Shown one piece after another: positions 19,487-28,749 of a DNA stretch of 64,000 nucleotides. The stretch lies in the NCBI RefSeq assembly GCF_035593345.1, contig NZ_CP141606.1:62001-126000 (forward strand). The letters run 5' to 3'. Position 1 is the first letter of the stretch; each line of letters begins with the position of its first letter. This DNA comes from Lelliottia sp. JS-SCA-14. GTDB taxonomy: Bacteria > Pseudomonadota > Gammaproteobacteria > Enterobacterales > Enterobacteriaceae. The translations under genes were made by a program, and so were the position numbers. Below the pieces are notes generated by a model, which was not told the origin of the DNA, ran no database searches, and was given only the letters and a program-made list of their open reading frames with translations.

Positions 19487-20878
19487 TTACTCTTTATCAA
19501 AGCTGTTATTTAACGAGGTGGCGGCGAACCACTCCCCGCTTTTCTTAATGGTGCGTTGCTGCGTGGTTAAATCCAGCTGGATAAATCCGTAGCGGTTTTT
19601 ATACGCATTACACCATGACCAGTTATCAATAAATGTCCACATATGGTAGCCAAGGCAATTTGCGCCTTCGCTAATTCCTTTGTGGACCCATTTGAGGTGC
19701 TCGGAAATAAAGTCGATACGGTACTGATCGTTAATTTGGCCGTTTTCAATAAAACGCTGCTCGTTTTCGACGCCCATGCCGTTTTCAGAAATAAAACAGC
19801 GCGGGTTGCCGTAATTTTCGCGCAGATTAACCAGAATATCGTAAATACCCGGCTCGTAGATTTCCCACCCGCGGTACGGGTTCATTTTGCGCCCTGGCAT
19901 CTCGTAATTATCAAAGAACCACTCCGGCATAAACGGCGCCTGAGGATTCACCGCGCTGTCGCGACACTTCACGCGGCGCGGCTGATAGTAGTTGATGCCG
20001 AGCAGGTCGATAGTCCCTTCGGCAATCAACGCGCTGTCTTCGGGCTGACAGGCAGGCAGCTGATCGTAGGCTTTCAGGAGTGCCACCAGATCCGCCGGAT
20101 ACTCACCGCGAAGAACCGGGTCGAGGAAGCTGCGGTTGAACATCAGATCCGCATAATGCGCGGCTTTCCGATCCTGTGGACTTTGCGAGCGCGGATAGGA
20201 CGGTGTCAGGTTCAGCACGATGCCGATCTCCCCCGCGTGATGCCCGGCGCGGAAGGCGCGCACCGCCTGAGCATGGGCCAGCACCGTGTGATACGCCACG
20301 GTCGCCGCACGGCGGAAATCCACCACGTTCGGATAGTGGAAGTCGTACAGATACCCGCCTTCCACCGGAACGATCGGCTCGTTAAAGGTAAACCAGTGCA
20401 GGACGCGATCGCCGAACAGCTCAAAGCAGATCTGCGCGTAGCGGGCGTAGGCCGCCACCACGTCACGGTTTTCCCAGCCGCCGATCTCCTGCATCGCCAT
20501 CGGCATGTCGAAGTGGAACAGGGTGATGAACGGCGTGATGCCCTGCTCGAGCAGTTCGTCGAAGACCTGATTGTAGAACTCCACCGCCTGCGGATTCACT
20601 TCACCGACACCGTCGGGGATCAGGCGCGCCCAGCTAATCGAGGTGCGAAAGCTGTTGTGGTTCAGCTGCTTAAGCAGCTGAATGTCCGCTTTCCAGTTCT
20701 GATAAAAGGTCGAGGTATCCTGCGGCCCCACACCCTGATGGAAACGGTTTGGCTGATGGGCGAACCAGTGATCCCAGGTGGTCACTCCTTTGCCGCCGCC
20801 CAGGCTTTCCCCTTCGGTTTGCAGCGCCGAGCTGGCGCTGCCCCACCAAAAGTGTTCGGGAAATGAATACTTCATCAT
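19487..20878 (-). CDS. 6-phospho-beta-glucosidase, GH1
   Basis: This 463-residue glycoside hydrolase family 1 enzyme has the acid/base motif TFNEP and the nucleophile motif ISENGMG (near residue 365). In a PTS operon it hydrolyses incoming phospho-beta-glucosides to glucose-6-phosphate and an aglycone or glucose. N-terminal MMKYSFPEHFWWGSASSALQ is typical of BglA/AscB-like enzymes. It is co-transcribed with PTS IIB and IIC. Confidence 0.92.
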   Translation of the reverse strand: MMKYSFPEHFWWGSASSALQTEGESLGGGKGVTTWDHWFAHQPNRFHQGVGPQDTSTFYQNWKADIQLLKQLNHNSFRTSISWARLIPDGVGEVNPQAVEFYNQVFDELLEQGITPFITLFHFDMPMAMQEIGGWENRDVVAAYARYAQICFELFGDRVLHWFTFNEPIVPVEGGYLYDFHYPNVVDFRRAATVAYHTVLAHAQAVRAFRAGHHAGEIGIVLNLTPSYPRSQSPQDRKAAHYADLMFNRSFLDPVLRGEYPADLVALLKAYDQLPACQPEDSALIAEGTIDLLGINYYQPRRVKCRDSAVNPQAPFMPEWFFDNYEMPGRKMNPYRGWEIYEPGIYDILVNLRENYGNPRCFISENGMGVENEQRFIENGQINDQYRIDFISEHLKWVHKGISEGANCLGYHMWTFIDNWSWCNAYKNRYGFIQLDLTTQQRTIKKSGEWFAATSLNNSFDKE

Positions 20879-20896
20879 GCGTCCTCTTTGACTTAA

Positions 20897-22219
20897 TTAA
20901 CGTGCTGTTTCAGCGTTACCGACGGTCGCCTGGGCTTTTTGCTCTTCGGTTTTCATCAAAGAGCGCTCGTAGGCGCGCAGGAACGGGAGATACATCAGGG
21001 CAGACATCACCATACAAATCACGCACATCACCACCGGGCTGAACGCCCAGTTGGCCGCCCACGACGCGCCAATCGGGGCCGGCGTGGTCCACGGCGTCAG
21101 GGAAACCACCTGCGCCAGCCAGCCGAGTTTGGTCGCGGCGTACGCCAGGCAGGCGTTGACCAGCGGCACGAACACAAACGGGATAAACAGCATCGGGTTC
21201 ATGATAATTGGCGCGCCGAACAGAATCGGTTCGTTGATGTTAAAGAAGCTCGGCACCACGCCCATTTTGCCGATGGTGCGCAGATGCGCCACGCGACTGC
21301 GCAGCAGCAGGAAAGCCAGGGGTAAGGTCGAGCCAACGCCGCCGATCAGCAGGTAGTGATCCCAGAAGCCCTGCAGATAGACGTGCGGAAGCGCCGCGCC
21401 CGCCGCGAGAGCCGCCTGGTTTGCCGACAGGTTCGCCATCCAGAACGGGTTCATGATGCCGGTGACAATCAGCGAGCCGTGGATGCCCGCGAACCAGAAG
21501 ATCTGGCACAGCAGCACGGAGAGCAGAATCGCAGGCAGGGAATCCGAGGCGGAGACCAGCGGTTCCAGCAGATGCATAATCGCCTGCGGAATGATCATTC
21601 CGGTTTGCGCTTCGATAAACAGGTTCAGCGGATGCAGCGTACCGATCACCACCATCACCGGAATCAGGATCTCAAAGGAGCGCGCCACGCCGGTTGGGAC
21701 TTCCTTCGGCAGGCGAATGGTGACTTTGTTCTCTTTCAGCCACGCGTAAACGCGGGTGGAGTAGATAGCGGTGATCAGCGCGGTGAAAATCCCCTGGCCG
21801 GAGAGATACTGCGTGGAGATTTTGCCGTCAGCGTAAGGTGCTGCCACCAACAGGAACGCCATAAACGCCAGCAGGCCGGACATCACCGGATCGAGATTGA
21901 ACTGGCGGCCGAGGCTCGCGCCGATACCCACCGAGATAAAGAAGGTCATCACGCCCATGCTGAGGTTAAACGGCAGCATCAGTTGTTCGCGGTAGGTCTG
22001 GGAGAAATCGAGCCAGCCGCGGGCAAAACTGTTGGTGGTATCCGCCGAGAACGGCGGGAAGATGAACACCAGCATAAACGAGCCGATGATCATAAACGGC
22101 AGCGCCGCGGTAAAACCGTCACGGATCGCAATCACGTACTTTTGCTGTCCGAGCTTTGCCGCCAGCGGGGTAATGGACTGCTCAATAACGGCAACCATTG
22201 ATTGATATAACGAACTCAT
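20897..22219 (-). CDS. PTS cellobiose/beta-glucoside EIIC permease
   Basis: This 440-residue integral membrane EIIC of the lactose/cellobiose family has about ten TM segments, with the conserved GGVGSTLPLA and FNINEPILFGAPI motifs of the sugar-binding loops. It moves the beta-glucoside across the inner membrane while IIB phosphorylates it. IIB, IIC and IIA are separate proteins, unlike AscF or BglF. Confidence 0.92.
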   Translation of the reverse strand: MSSLYQSMVAVIEQSITPLAAKLGQQKYVIAIRDGFTAALPFMIIGSFMLVFIFPPFSADTTNSFARGWLDFSQTYREQLMLPFNLSMGVMTFFISVGIGASLGRQFNLDPVMSGLLAFMAFLLVAAPYADGKISTQYLSGQGIFTALITAIYSTRVYAWLKENKVTIRLPKEVPTGVARSFEILIPVMVVIGTLHPLNLFIEAQTGMIIPQAIMHLLEPLVSASDSLPAILLSVLLCQIFWFAGIHGSLIVTGIMNPFWMANLSANQAALAAGAALPHVYLQGFWDHYLLIGGVGSTLPLAFLLLRSRVAHLRTIGKMGVVPSFFNINEPILFGAPIIMNPMLFIPFVFVPLVNACLAYAATKLGWLAQVVSLTPWTTPAPIGASWAANWAFSPVVMCVICMVMSALMYLPFLRAYERSLMKTEEQKAQATVGNAETAR

Positions 22220-22231
22220 GAGAACACCTTC

Positions 22232-22552
22232 TTAGTGTGCCGCGTCGATGAGCGACAGAGCATAGTCCAGTACCTTATCACCACGCTGCATTCCGTAATC
22301 CATCATGTCGATGGCCTGTACCGGAATGCCCTGCGTGGCAGCCTTGTCTGCCAGTGTCTTTAACATGTATTTCACCTGCGGTCCGAGAAGCACGACCTGG
22401 TACTGCGGAAACTGCGTATCAAATTCGGAAACACCGTACGCATCTATCGTCACCGGCACACCGCGTTCTTCTGCCACTTCAACCATTTTCCTCACCAGCA
22501 GGCTGGTGGACATCCCGGCAGAGCAGCACAGCATAATCTTGAACATCGACAA
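22232..22552 (-). CDS. PTS cellobiose/beta-glucoside EIIB component
   Basis: This 106-residue EIIB carries the phospho-cysteine near the N-terminus (MLCCSAGMSTSLLVRKM), the standard P-loop of the lactose/cellobiose family. It is the first gene of the operon and its promoter region contains the LacI-type operator at 22600. Confidence 0.91.
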   Translation of the reverse strand: MSMFKIMLCCSAGMSTSLLVRKMVEVAEERGVPVTIDAYGVSEFDTQFPQYQVVLLGPQVKYMLKTLADKAATQGIPVQAIDMMDYGMQRGDKVLDYALSLIDAAH

Positions 22553-22599
22553 CCATCCTCAAAGTGTAAAAAGTTATTGCGGAGGTGATTGGATATCAT

Positions 22600-22617
22600 A
22601 TGGAAACCGGTTTCCAT
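22600..22617. promoter_or_regulatory. LacI-type operator, perfect palindrome
   Basis: ATGGAAACCGGTTTCCAT is a perfect 18-bp palindrome with the central CG typical of LacI/GalR sites. It lies 48 bases upstream of the IIB start and should be the main operator for the divergent regulator. Confidence 0.8.
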
Positions 22618-22719
22618 TTATAAAAGACAGAAGTGTGACACCCATCAAGATCCAGTAGTTACGCGGCTTATTATCACGATGTGGGTCACGAAATTTGGCG
22701 ATTTGGACATCAAATGGAG

Positions 22720-22743
22720 CGGAAACGGAAAATCGGTTTCCAT
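22720..22743. promoter_or_regulatory. Second, degenerate LacI-type operator
   Basis: CGGAAACGGAAAATCGGTTTCCAT repeats both half-sites of the 22600 operator with a longer, imperfect centre. It lies about 35 bases upstream of a TATAAT (22777-22782) oriented toward the regulator gene, suggesting autoregulation or looping between two sites about 120 bases apart. Confidence 0.55.
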
Positions 22744-22840
22744 GGAAAAGGGAAAACGGATATACTGCGGATTGGCTATAATGTGAGCCGAAGCGGTAAT
22801 GGGAATTACAGGGCTGCGTGGGTCCTGTCAGGGGAATATG

Positions 22841-23791
22841 ATGTCTACAATCAACGATGTATCACGTCTGGCCGGGGTGTCCAAAGCCACGGTATCACGG
22901 GTGTTGAGCGGGTCGCGCGGCGTGAAGGAAGCCAGCCGTGAGGCCGTACTGAAGGCGGTGGATGAGCTGAACTACCGGCCCAACGTCATTGCGCAGTCGC
23001 TGCTGAGCCAGTCCACCGGCTGTATCGGCGTCATTTGCGCGCAGGATAATATCAACCAGACCACCGGGTATTTGTACGCGCTGGAAAAACAGCTCAGCCA
23101 GCATCAAAAACACCTGCTGCTGCGTTTCGCCAACACCAAAAGCAAAGTGCTTAACGCGCTCGATGAACTCTCCTGCGGCCTGTGCGACGACATCCTGATT
23201 ATCGGGGCGCGTTTCCCGCTGCATATCGATCAGGAGAACGTCATCCTGGTGGACTGCATGGAGTCCGATAACACCAACAGCATCCAGTTTGACCACGCCT
23301 TTGCCGCCGAAACCGCCTGTAACTATCTCACCAGCCAGGGCCGTCGGCAGATTGCTTTGATCCAGCCGCAGGGCAGCGGATTCGCCGATCAGGTGCTGCT
23401 TGGCTACAAACACGCGCTGGAGAAAAACTTCCTGCCGTTTAACCGCAATCTGGTGTTTATGGACGCCACCTCGTCCTCCGTGGCATTGCAGGAGCTGCTG
23501 AATAACGCGACCACGTTGAATTTCAACGCGTTGCTGGTGGCGGATGAGCAGGAAGCGCAGCGCGTGATCCCGCAGCTGCAGGCGTTTAACAAATCGGTGC
23601 CGGAAGACATCATGGTCTTTAGTCTCGCCGGTTCGCTGCATCTTCCGGGGATCCCGACCATTCCGGCCATCGAATATTCCATGGATGCGATGGCGGCGCG
23701 GATTGTGGCGTGGCTGAATGAAAAAACGCAGATGCTCGGGTCTTACGTCCTGCGCGGGGATCTGATTATCCCGGATATGCGCAAACGCTAA
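22841..23791 (+). CDS. LacI-family repressor of the beta-glucoside PTS operon
   Basis: This 316-residue regulator has an N-terminal LacI HTH (STINDVSRLAGVSKATVSRV) and a periplasmic-binding-protein-like effector domain, similar to AscG. I chose the second of two adjacent ATGs because AGGGG at 22830 gives a 6-base spacing; the ATG at 22838 adds only one Met. It is divergent from the PTS operon and probably represses it until a phospho-sugar or sugar binds. Confidence 0.88.
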   Translation: MSTINDVSRLAGVSKATVSRVLSGSRGVKEASREAVLKAVDELNYRPNVIAQSLLSQSTGCIGVICAQDNINQTTGYLYALEKQLSQHQKHLLLRFANTKSKVLNALDELSCGLCDDILIIGARFPLHIDQENVILVDCMESDNTNSIQFDHAFAAETACNYLTSQGRRQIALIQPQGSGFADQVLLGYKHALEKNFLPFNRNLVFMDATSSSVALQELLNNATTLNFNALLVADEQEAQRVIPQLQAFNKSVPEDIMVFSLAGSLHLPGIPTIPAIEYSMDAMAARIVAWLNEKTQMLGSYVLRGDLIIPDMRKR

Positions 23792-23819
23792 TCAAACAAG
23801 CGTGAAGCCCGCTTCACGC

Positions 23820-24116
23820 TTAGTAATCCTCCATGCAGTCCACTTTGCCGACCGCTTCCCAGTAGTTGTCCAGGTTGTCGCGCTCCATCGCCAGCACGGC
23901 GTTTTTCACCAGCAGTTTGTTGGCCTCGGATGACATGATCATCGCCTGCCACTCCTTGTCCGTCTGTTTGCCCTGAGGCGAGCACACTTTCTTGATATCT
24001 TTCATCACGGCCTGCCTGATTTTTTCCGTTTTAACCGGATCTTCCGTCTCCTTTGCGTGGACGAAGGCGGCGAAAAGCAAACAGATAATCAGACAAAACA
24101 GGTGAGCAGCTTTCAT
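23820..24116 (-). CDS. yicS: Small exported protein YicS
   Basis: The 98-residue protein has a signal peptide (MKAAHLFCLIICLLFAAFVHA). The mature part matches E. coli YicS, including VLAMERDNLDNYWEAVGKV and two conserved cysteines. It is probably periplasmic; function unknown. Confidence 0.85.
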   Translation of the reverse strand: MKAAHLFCLIICLLFAAFVHAKETEDPVKTEKIRQAVMKDIKKVCSPQGKQTDKEWQAMIMSSEANKLLVKNAVLAMERDNLDNYWEAVGKVDCMEDY

Positions 24117-24274
24117 AGAAACCCCCGGAAAAAAACGCGCATGGTCTTCTGAAATATATCGTTACATTCATCAAAGCGATTCAAGCCGAAAGTATGATTC
24201 TGGACAGACGCAGGTATGAGACGTTTTAAGCGTAGCTGGAGTTTTTACCGGGCATCAGCGCCCGGCAAAAAGAT

Positions 24275-25639
24275 TTATGGCATGCCGCCGCCGAGGGATT
24301 GCCACAGCGTGACGCGGTTGGTGAAGTCGGTCTGTTGCAGGGCGATCAACGATTCCTGTGCCGACCACAGCGACCGCTGCGCGGTCAGCACCGTCAGATA
24401 ATCTCCCGCGCCGGCCTGATAGCTGCGCGTCGCCACCGCCAGCGTTTTCTGCTCGGCGGCAACATACTCCCGCTGGGCATCGAGCTGTTCGCTCAGGGTT
24501 TCCCGCCGCGCCAGGGCATCGGCCACGTCCTTGAACGCGCTCTGAATGGTTTTCTCGTAGGTGGCGATCAGCCCCTTTTTCTCCGCTTCGGCATAGCGCA
24601 GCTGCGCCAGATTGTTGCCCCCGCTGAACAGCGGCAGGGTGATCGACGGGGCAAACGACCACACTTTCAGCCCATGACTGAACAGGGACGACAGGGAGTC
24701 GCTCCCGACTCCGGCGCTGGCGGTCAGGGAAATGCTCGGGAAGAAATTGGCGCGCGCTGCGCCGATACTGGCATTGGCGCTCAGCAGATTGTGCTCGGCC
24801 TCCTGGATATCCGGACGACGCAGCAGCGCACTGGAACTCACCCCCGCCGGGATCAGGGTGATGGCGTTGTCGCTCAGGCTCTCTAGCGTGCCGGGCAGGA
24901 GGTTGTCCGGCACCGTACCGCCCGCCAGCAGATTCAGGGCGTTTTTGTCCTGCATGACTAACGTCTGATAACTCGCCACGCTGGCGCGGGCCTGCTGATA
25001 CACCGCCATCGCGGCGCTGACATCCGTCGCCGCTGCCACGCCCACTTCCTGCTGGCGTTTGACGATTTTCAGCGAGTTCGCGGCGCTCTCCATGGTCGAT
25101 TTTGCCAGCGCCAGATTGCTGTTATCCGCCGCCAGCGTCAGCCATGCGGTGGTCAGCTCGCCGATCATCGTCAGGCGCGTATTCTGGGCGGTGAATTCGC
25201 TGGCAAGCCAGGTTTCGCGCGCGGCGCGGGACAGGCTCTGATTGCGGCCAAACAGATCCAGCTCAAAGCTCGACACCGCGCCGTTGGCCTCGTCGCTGGT
25301 GGTCACCCCGCTCGCCAGCGTGCGGCTGCGGGTGTGGCTCAGTTCAGCATCCACCGTTGGGAACAGGGACGAGCGGGTTTCGCCATACAGAGCGCGGGCG
25401 GCGTCGATATCGGCAATCGCTTTTTGCACGTCGCGGTTGCTGGTGAGCGCCATCGTCACCACCCCTTTCAGCCGGGCATCGTTCATCACATTTTGCCACT
25501 GGCTCACGACCGCGCCGGCCTCGCCGTGGCTGCCCGGCAGCGTCGCCGGGACGGGGGAATCGGGGCGCTGGTAGCTGGGGTCCAGCGACACACAGCCTGC
25601 GCTCATCAGGGCTAACACCAAAACAGATACACGAAACAT
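24275..25639 (-). CDS. Outer-membrane efflux lipoprotein (OprM/NodT family), EefC-like
   Basis: This 454-residue TolC-superfamily channel has a lipobox (LALMSAGC), followed by two OEP repeats with long helical segments. It forms the outer-membrane duct of an RND pump. It lies two bases downstream of the RND gene. Gene order (regulator, MFP, RND, OMP) and lengths resemble the EefABC system of Klebsiella/Enterobacter, but I cannot confirm the name without a search. Confidence 0.85.
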   Translation of the reverse strand: MFRVSVLVLALMSAGCVSLDPSYQRPDSPVPATLPGSHGEAGAVVSQWQNVMNDARLKGVVTMALTSNRDVQKAIADIDAARALYGETRSSLFPTVDAELSHTRSRTLASGVTTSDEANGAVSSFELDLFGRNQSLSRAARETWLASEFTAQNTRLTMIGELTTAWLTLAADNSNLALAKSTMESAANSLKIVKRQQEVGVAAATDVSAAMAVYQQARASVASYQTLVMQDKNALNLLAGGTVPDNLLPGTLESLSDNAITLIPAGVSSSALLRRPDIQEAEHNLLSANASIGAARANFFPSISLTASAGVGSDSLSSLFSHGLKVWSFAPSITLPLFSGGNNLAQLRYAEAEKKGLIATYEKTIQSAFKDVADALARRETLSEQLDAQREYVAAEQKTLAVATRSYQAGAGDYLTVLTAQRSLWSAQESLIALQQTDFTNRVTLWQSLGGGMP

Positions 25640-25641
25640 GA

Positions 25642-28600
25642 TTACCTCCGGTTTGCGTGCTGACCGGAGAACAACCGCTTCACCAGTACAAAGAATAAGG
25701 GGACAAAGAAAATCGCCAGCAGCGTGGCCGCCAGGGTGCCGCCGATGATGCCGGTGCCGATCGCCACGCGGCTGTTGGCGCCTGCCCCGGTGGCGACCGC
25801 CAGCGGCGTCACTCCGGCGATAAAGGCCAGCGAGGTCATGATGATCGGGCGCAGACGGGTCTGGGCGGCGCGCAGGGCGGCCCGCGTCAGGGAGTAGCCT
25901 TCAGCCACTTTGGCCTCGGCAAACTCAACGATCAGAATGGCGTTTTTCGACGACAGGCCGATGGTGGTCAGGAGCGCCACCTGGAAATAGACGTCATTGT
26001 TCAGACCGTGCATTGTCGCCGCCAGCGCCGCGCCGAGCACGCCGAGCGGGATCACCATGATCACCGAAATTGGCACCGACCAGCTCTCGTACAGCGCCGC
26101 CAGGCACAGGAACACCACCAGAATCGACAGGGCGTACAGGCTCATCGCCTGGCCGCTGGCCAGTTTTTCCTGCAGCGACAGGCCGCTCCATGCCCAGGTG
26201 GTGCCAGCCGGGAGTTTGTTCGCCAGCTGTTCCATGGTGGTCATCGCGCTGCCCGAGCTGGAGCCGCTGGCGTTCTCGCCCTGAATCTCATACGCCGCCG
26301 AACCGTTGTAGCGCACCAGGCTTTCCGGGCCGTATTCCCAGCGGGTGGTGGCGAAGGCGGAGAACGGCGTCATGCTGTCGTCGCTCCCGCGCACAAACCA
26401 TTTGTTGAGATCCGACGGCGCGGCGCGGTAATCGCTATCGCCCTGGATGTAGACCTTTTTGACGCGGCCGCGATCGATAAAGTCGTTCACGTAGGTTCCG
26501 CCCCAGGCGCTGGAGAGGGTGCTGGTGACGTCGCTCAGGGCGAGGCCCAGAGAGACGGCTTTGTTGTTGTCGATATCGACCTGCAGCTGCGGCATCTGCG
26601 GCAGATCGTTGGCGCGCACCGCCTGCAGGGAAGCATCTTTATTCGCCTCGCCAATCAGCTGGTTACGCATCGCCAGCAGGGTATCGCGGTCCGTACTGCC
26701 GGTCGCCATCAGCTCGAAGGTAAAGCCGTTGCTCTGGCCGAGGCCGTCGACGGACGGCGGGGTCATGGCGAACACGGTGGCATCGCGAATGCCGCCCAGC
26801 TCCTGGCTGGCGCGCAGGGCGATCGCCTGGGCAGTATTTTCGCTCCCCTTACGCTCGGACCAGTTTTTCAGCGACACAAACGCCATCCCGGCGTTCTGGC
26901 CACTGCCGCTGAAGCTGAATCCTTCGACGGTGAAGATGACGTTGGTGTTGTCTTTCTCTTTGCTGAGGAACCAGTCGGTGACCTGACGGCTCACCTCGGC
27001 GGTGCGCACGGCGGTGGCACCGGCGGGCAGGGTGTACTGCACCATGATTTCGCCCTGATCTTCCGTCGGCAGGAAGCTGCCCGGTAGTTTCCACATGGTC
27101 AGGGCCATCGCGCCGCACAGCACCGCGAAAATCGCCATCATGCTGCCGGAGCGGCGTAACACCCGCAGGACTTTGTGCTGATAGCCCTTTTCCGTTTTGC
27201 TGTAAAAGCGGTTAAAGGCGCCAAAAAAGCCTTTCTTGTGCGGCGGTGTGTGGGTGAGAACCGTCCCGCAAAGGGCCGGAGTGAGGGTCAGGGCGACGAC
27301 GACCGAGAGGATCATCGCCGAGATGATGGTCACGGAGAACTGGCGGTAAATCACCCCCGTCGAGCCGCCGAAAAACGCCATCGGCAGAAACACTGCCGAG
27401 AGCACCAGGGCAATCGCCACCAGCGCGCCGGAGATTTCACCCATCGATTTTTCGGTCGCTTCGCGGGCGGGCAAGCCCTCGTCGCGCATGATGCGCTCGA
27501 CGTTTTCCACCACCACGATAGCGTCATCGACCAGCAGACCGATGGCCAGCACCATCGCGAACAGCGTCAGGGTGTTGATGGAATAGCCGAACAGGGCCAG
27601 CACGCCAAAGGTGCCGAGCAGCACCACCGGCACCGCCAGGGCGGGGATCAGCGTGGCGCGGACGTTTTGCAGGAACAGATACATCACCACCACCACCAGG
27701 ATGATGGCTTCGAACAGAGTCTGAATCACATCCTCGACGGAGATTTTGATGAACTCGGTGCTGTCTTTCGGGTAGGCCACGTCATAGCCTTCCGGCATCG
27801 CGCGTTTGAACTCGGCGATTTTCTCTTTCACCGCGGTAGCGGTGCTCAGGGCGTTAGCCCCAGGCGAAAGCATCACCGCCACACCTGCCGCCGGATGGCC
27901 GTTCAGTTTGGCTGTCGCCGTGTAATCTTCGCTGCCCATCTCAACGCGGGCGACGTCGCCGATGCGCACCACCGAGCCGTTCGACTGACTCTTGATGATG
28001 ATATTTTTAAACTGGTCGACGGTTTGCAGGCGCGACTGGGCGCGGACGGTGGCCGTCAACTGCTGCGCATTCGACGACGGCAGCGCACCGATTTTCCCGG
28101 CGGAGACCTGCACGTTCTGCGCTTCAATCGCGCTCTGCACGTCGGACGGCATCAGCGCGTACGAAGCCAGCTTCGCCGGATCGAGCCAGATGCGCATAGC
28201 GTACTCCGCGCCGAACACCTGCAAACTGCCCACGCCTTCCACGCGCGCCAGCGGGTCCTGAACGTTACTCACCAGCCAGTCGGCGATGTCCGAGCTGCTG
28301 GCTTTGTCGGTTTTGTCGTACACGCCCATGATCAGCAGGAAGTTGCTCTGGGATTTCACCACCGTAATGCCCGACTGCTGCACCTCGCTCGGCAGGCGCG
28401 ATTCGGCCTGCTGCACTTTGTTCTGCACCTGGACCTGGGCGGTATCCGGATCGGTGCCCTGTTCGAAGGTGACGTTGATGCTCACGGAGCCGTCGGAGCT
28501 GCTGGTGGAGGTGAAATAGAGCAGGTTATCCAGGCCGGTCAGCTGCTGTTCGATCACCTGAGTGACGCTGTTTTCCAGCGTCTGGGCGGACGCGCCCGTA

Positions 28601-28749
28601 TAGGTGGCGGAGATTTTGACCGACGGCGGTGCCACGTCCGGGTACTGCGCCACCGGCAGGGTGCGGATCGCCAGCATCCCGGCGAGCATAATCAGAATGG
28701 CGATCACCCACGCAAACACCGGGCGACGCACGAAGAAACGGGAAAACAT
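25642..28749 (-). CDS. RND multidrug efflux transporter (AcrB/HAE1 family), EefB-like
   Basis: This 1035-residue inner-membrane proton-driven pump has the AcrB architecture: 12 TM helices and two large periplasmic loops. Motifs include the start MFSRFFVRRPVFAWVIAILI, GLLVDDAIVVVENVERIM in TM4 with the proton-relay Asp pair, and GLSSKNAILIVEFA in TM10. It exports drugs or other amphiphiles with the adaptor encoded just upstream; their genes meet at a single shared base. EefB is my best guess at the subfamily. Confidence 0.92.
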   Translation of the reverse strand: MFSRFFVRRPVFAWVIAILIMLAGMLAIRTLPVAQYPDVAPPSVKISATYTGASAQTLENSVTQVIEQQLTGLDNLLYFTSTSSSDGSVSINVTFEQGTDPDTAQVQVQNKVQQAESRLPSEVQQSGITVVKSQSNFLLIMGVYDKTDKASSSDIADWLVSNVQDPLARVEGVGSLQVFGAEYAMRIWLDPAKLASYALMPSDVQSAIEAQNVQVSAGKIGALPSSNAQQLTATVRAQSRLQTVDQFKNIIIKSQSNGSVVRIGDVARVEMGSEDYTATAKLNGHPAAGVAVMLSPGANALSTATAVKEKIAEFKRAMPEGYDVAYPKDSTEFIKISVEDVIQTLFEAIILVVVVMYLFLQNVRATLIPALAVPVVLLGTFGVLALFGYSINTLTLFAMVLAIGLLVDDAIVVVENVERIMRDEGLPAREATEKSMGEISGALVAIALVLSAVFLPMAFFGGSTGVIYRQFSVTIISAMILSVVVALTLTPALCGTVLTHTPPHKKGFFGAFNRFYSKTEKGYQHKVLRVLRRSGSMMAIFAVLCGAMALTMWKLPGSFLPTEDQGEIMVQYTLPAGATAVRTAEVSRQVTDWFLSKEKDNTNVIFTVEGFSFSGSGQNAGMAFVSLKNWSERKGSENTAQAIALRASQELGGIRDATVFAMTPPSVDGLGQSNGFTFELMATGSTDRDTLLAMRNQLIGEANKDASLQAVRANDLPQMPQLQVDIDNNKAVSLGLALSDVTSTLSSAWGGTYVNDFIDRGRVKKVYIQGDSDYRAAPSDLNKWFVRGSDDSMTPFSAFATTRWEYGPESLVRYNGSAAYEIQGENASGSSSGSAMTTMEQLANKLPAGTTWAWSGLSLQEKLASGQAMSLYALSILVVFLCLAALYESWSVPISVIMVIPLGVLGAALAATMHGLNNDVYFQVALLTTIGLSSKNAILIVEFAEAKVAEGYSLTRAALRAAQTRLRPIIMTSLAFIAGVTPLAVATGAGANSRVAIGTGIIGGTLAATLLAIFFVPLFFVLVKRLFSGQHANRR

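Noticed and set aside
19643..20866. 407-codon plus-strand frame opposite the GH1 gene
   Set aside because: Antisense to a fully conserved GH1 enzyme and without a plausible start signal or domain.
24247..24269. GC-rich hairpin after the outer-membrane efflux gene as a terminator
   Set aside because: The stem is not followed by a T tract on either strand (A-rich on both exits), so it is not a standard rho-independent terminator; probably a REP-like remnant.
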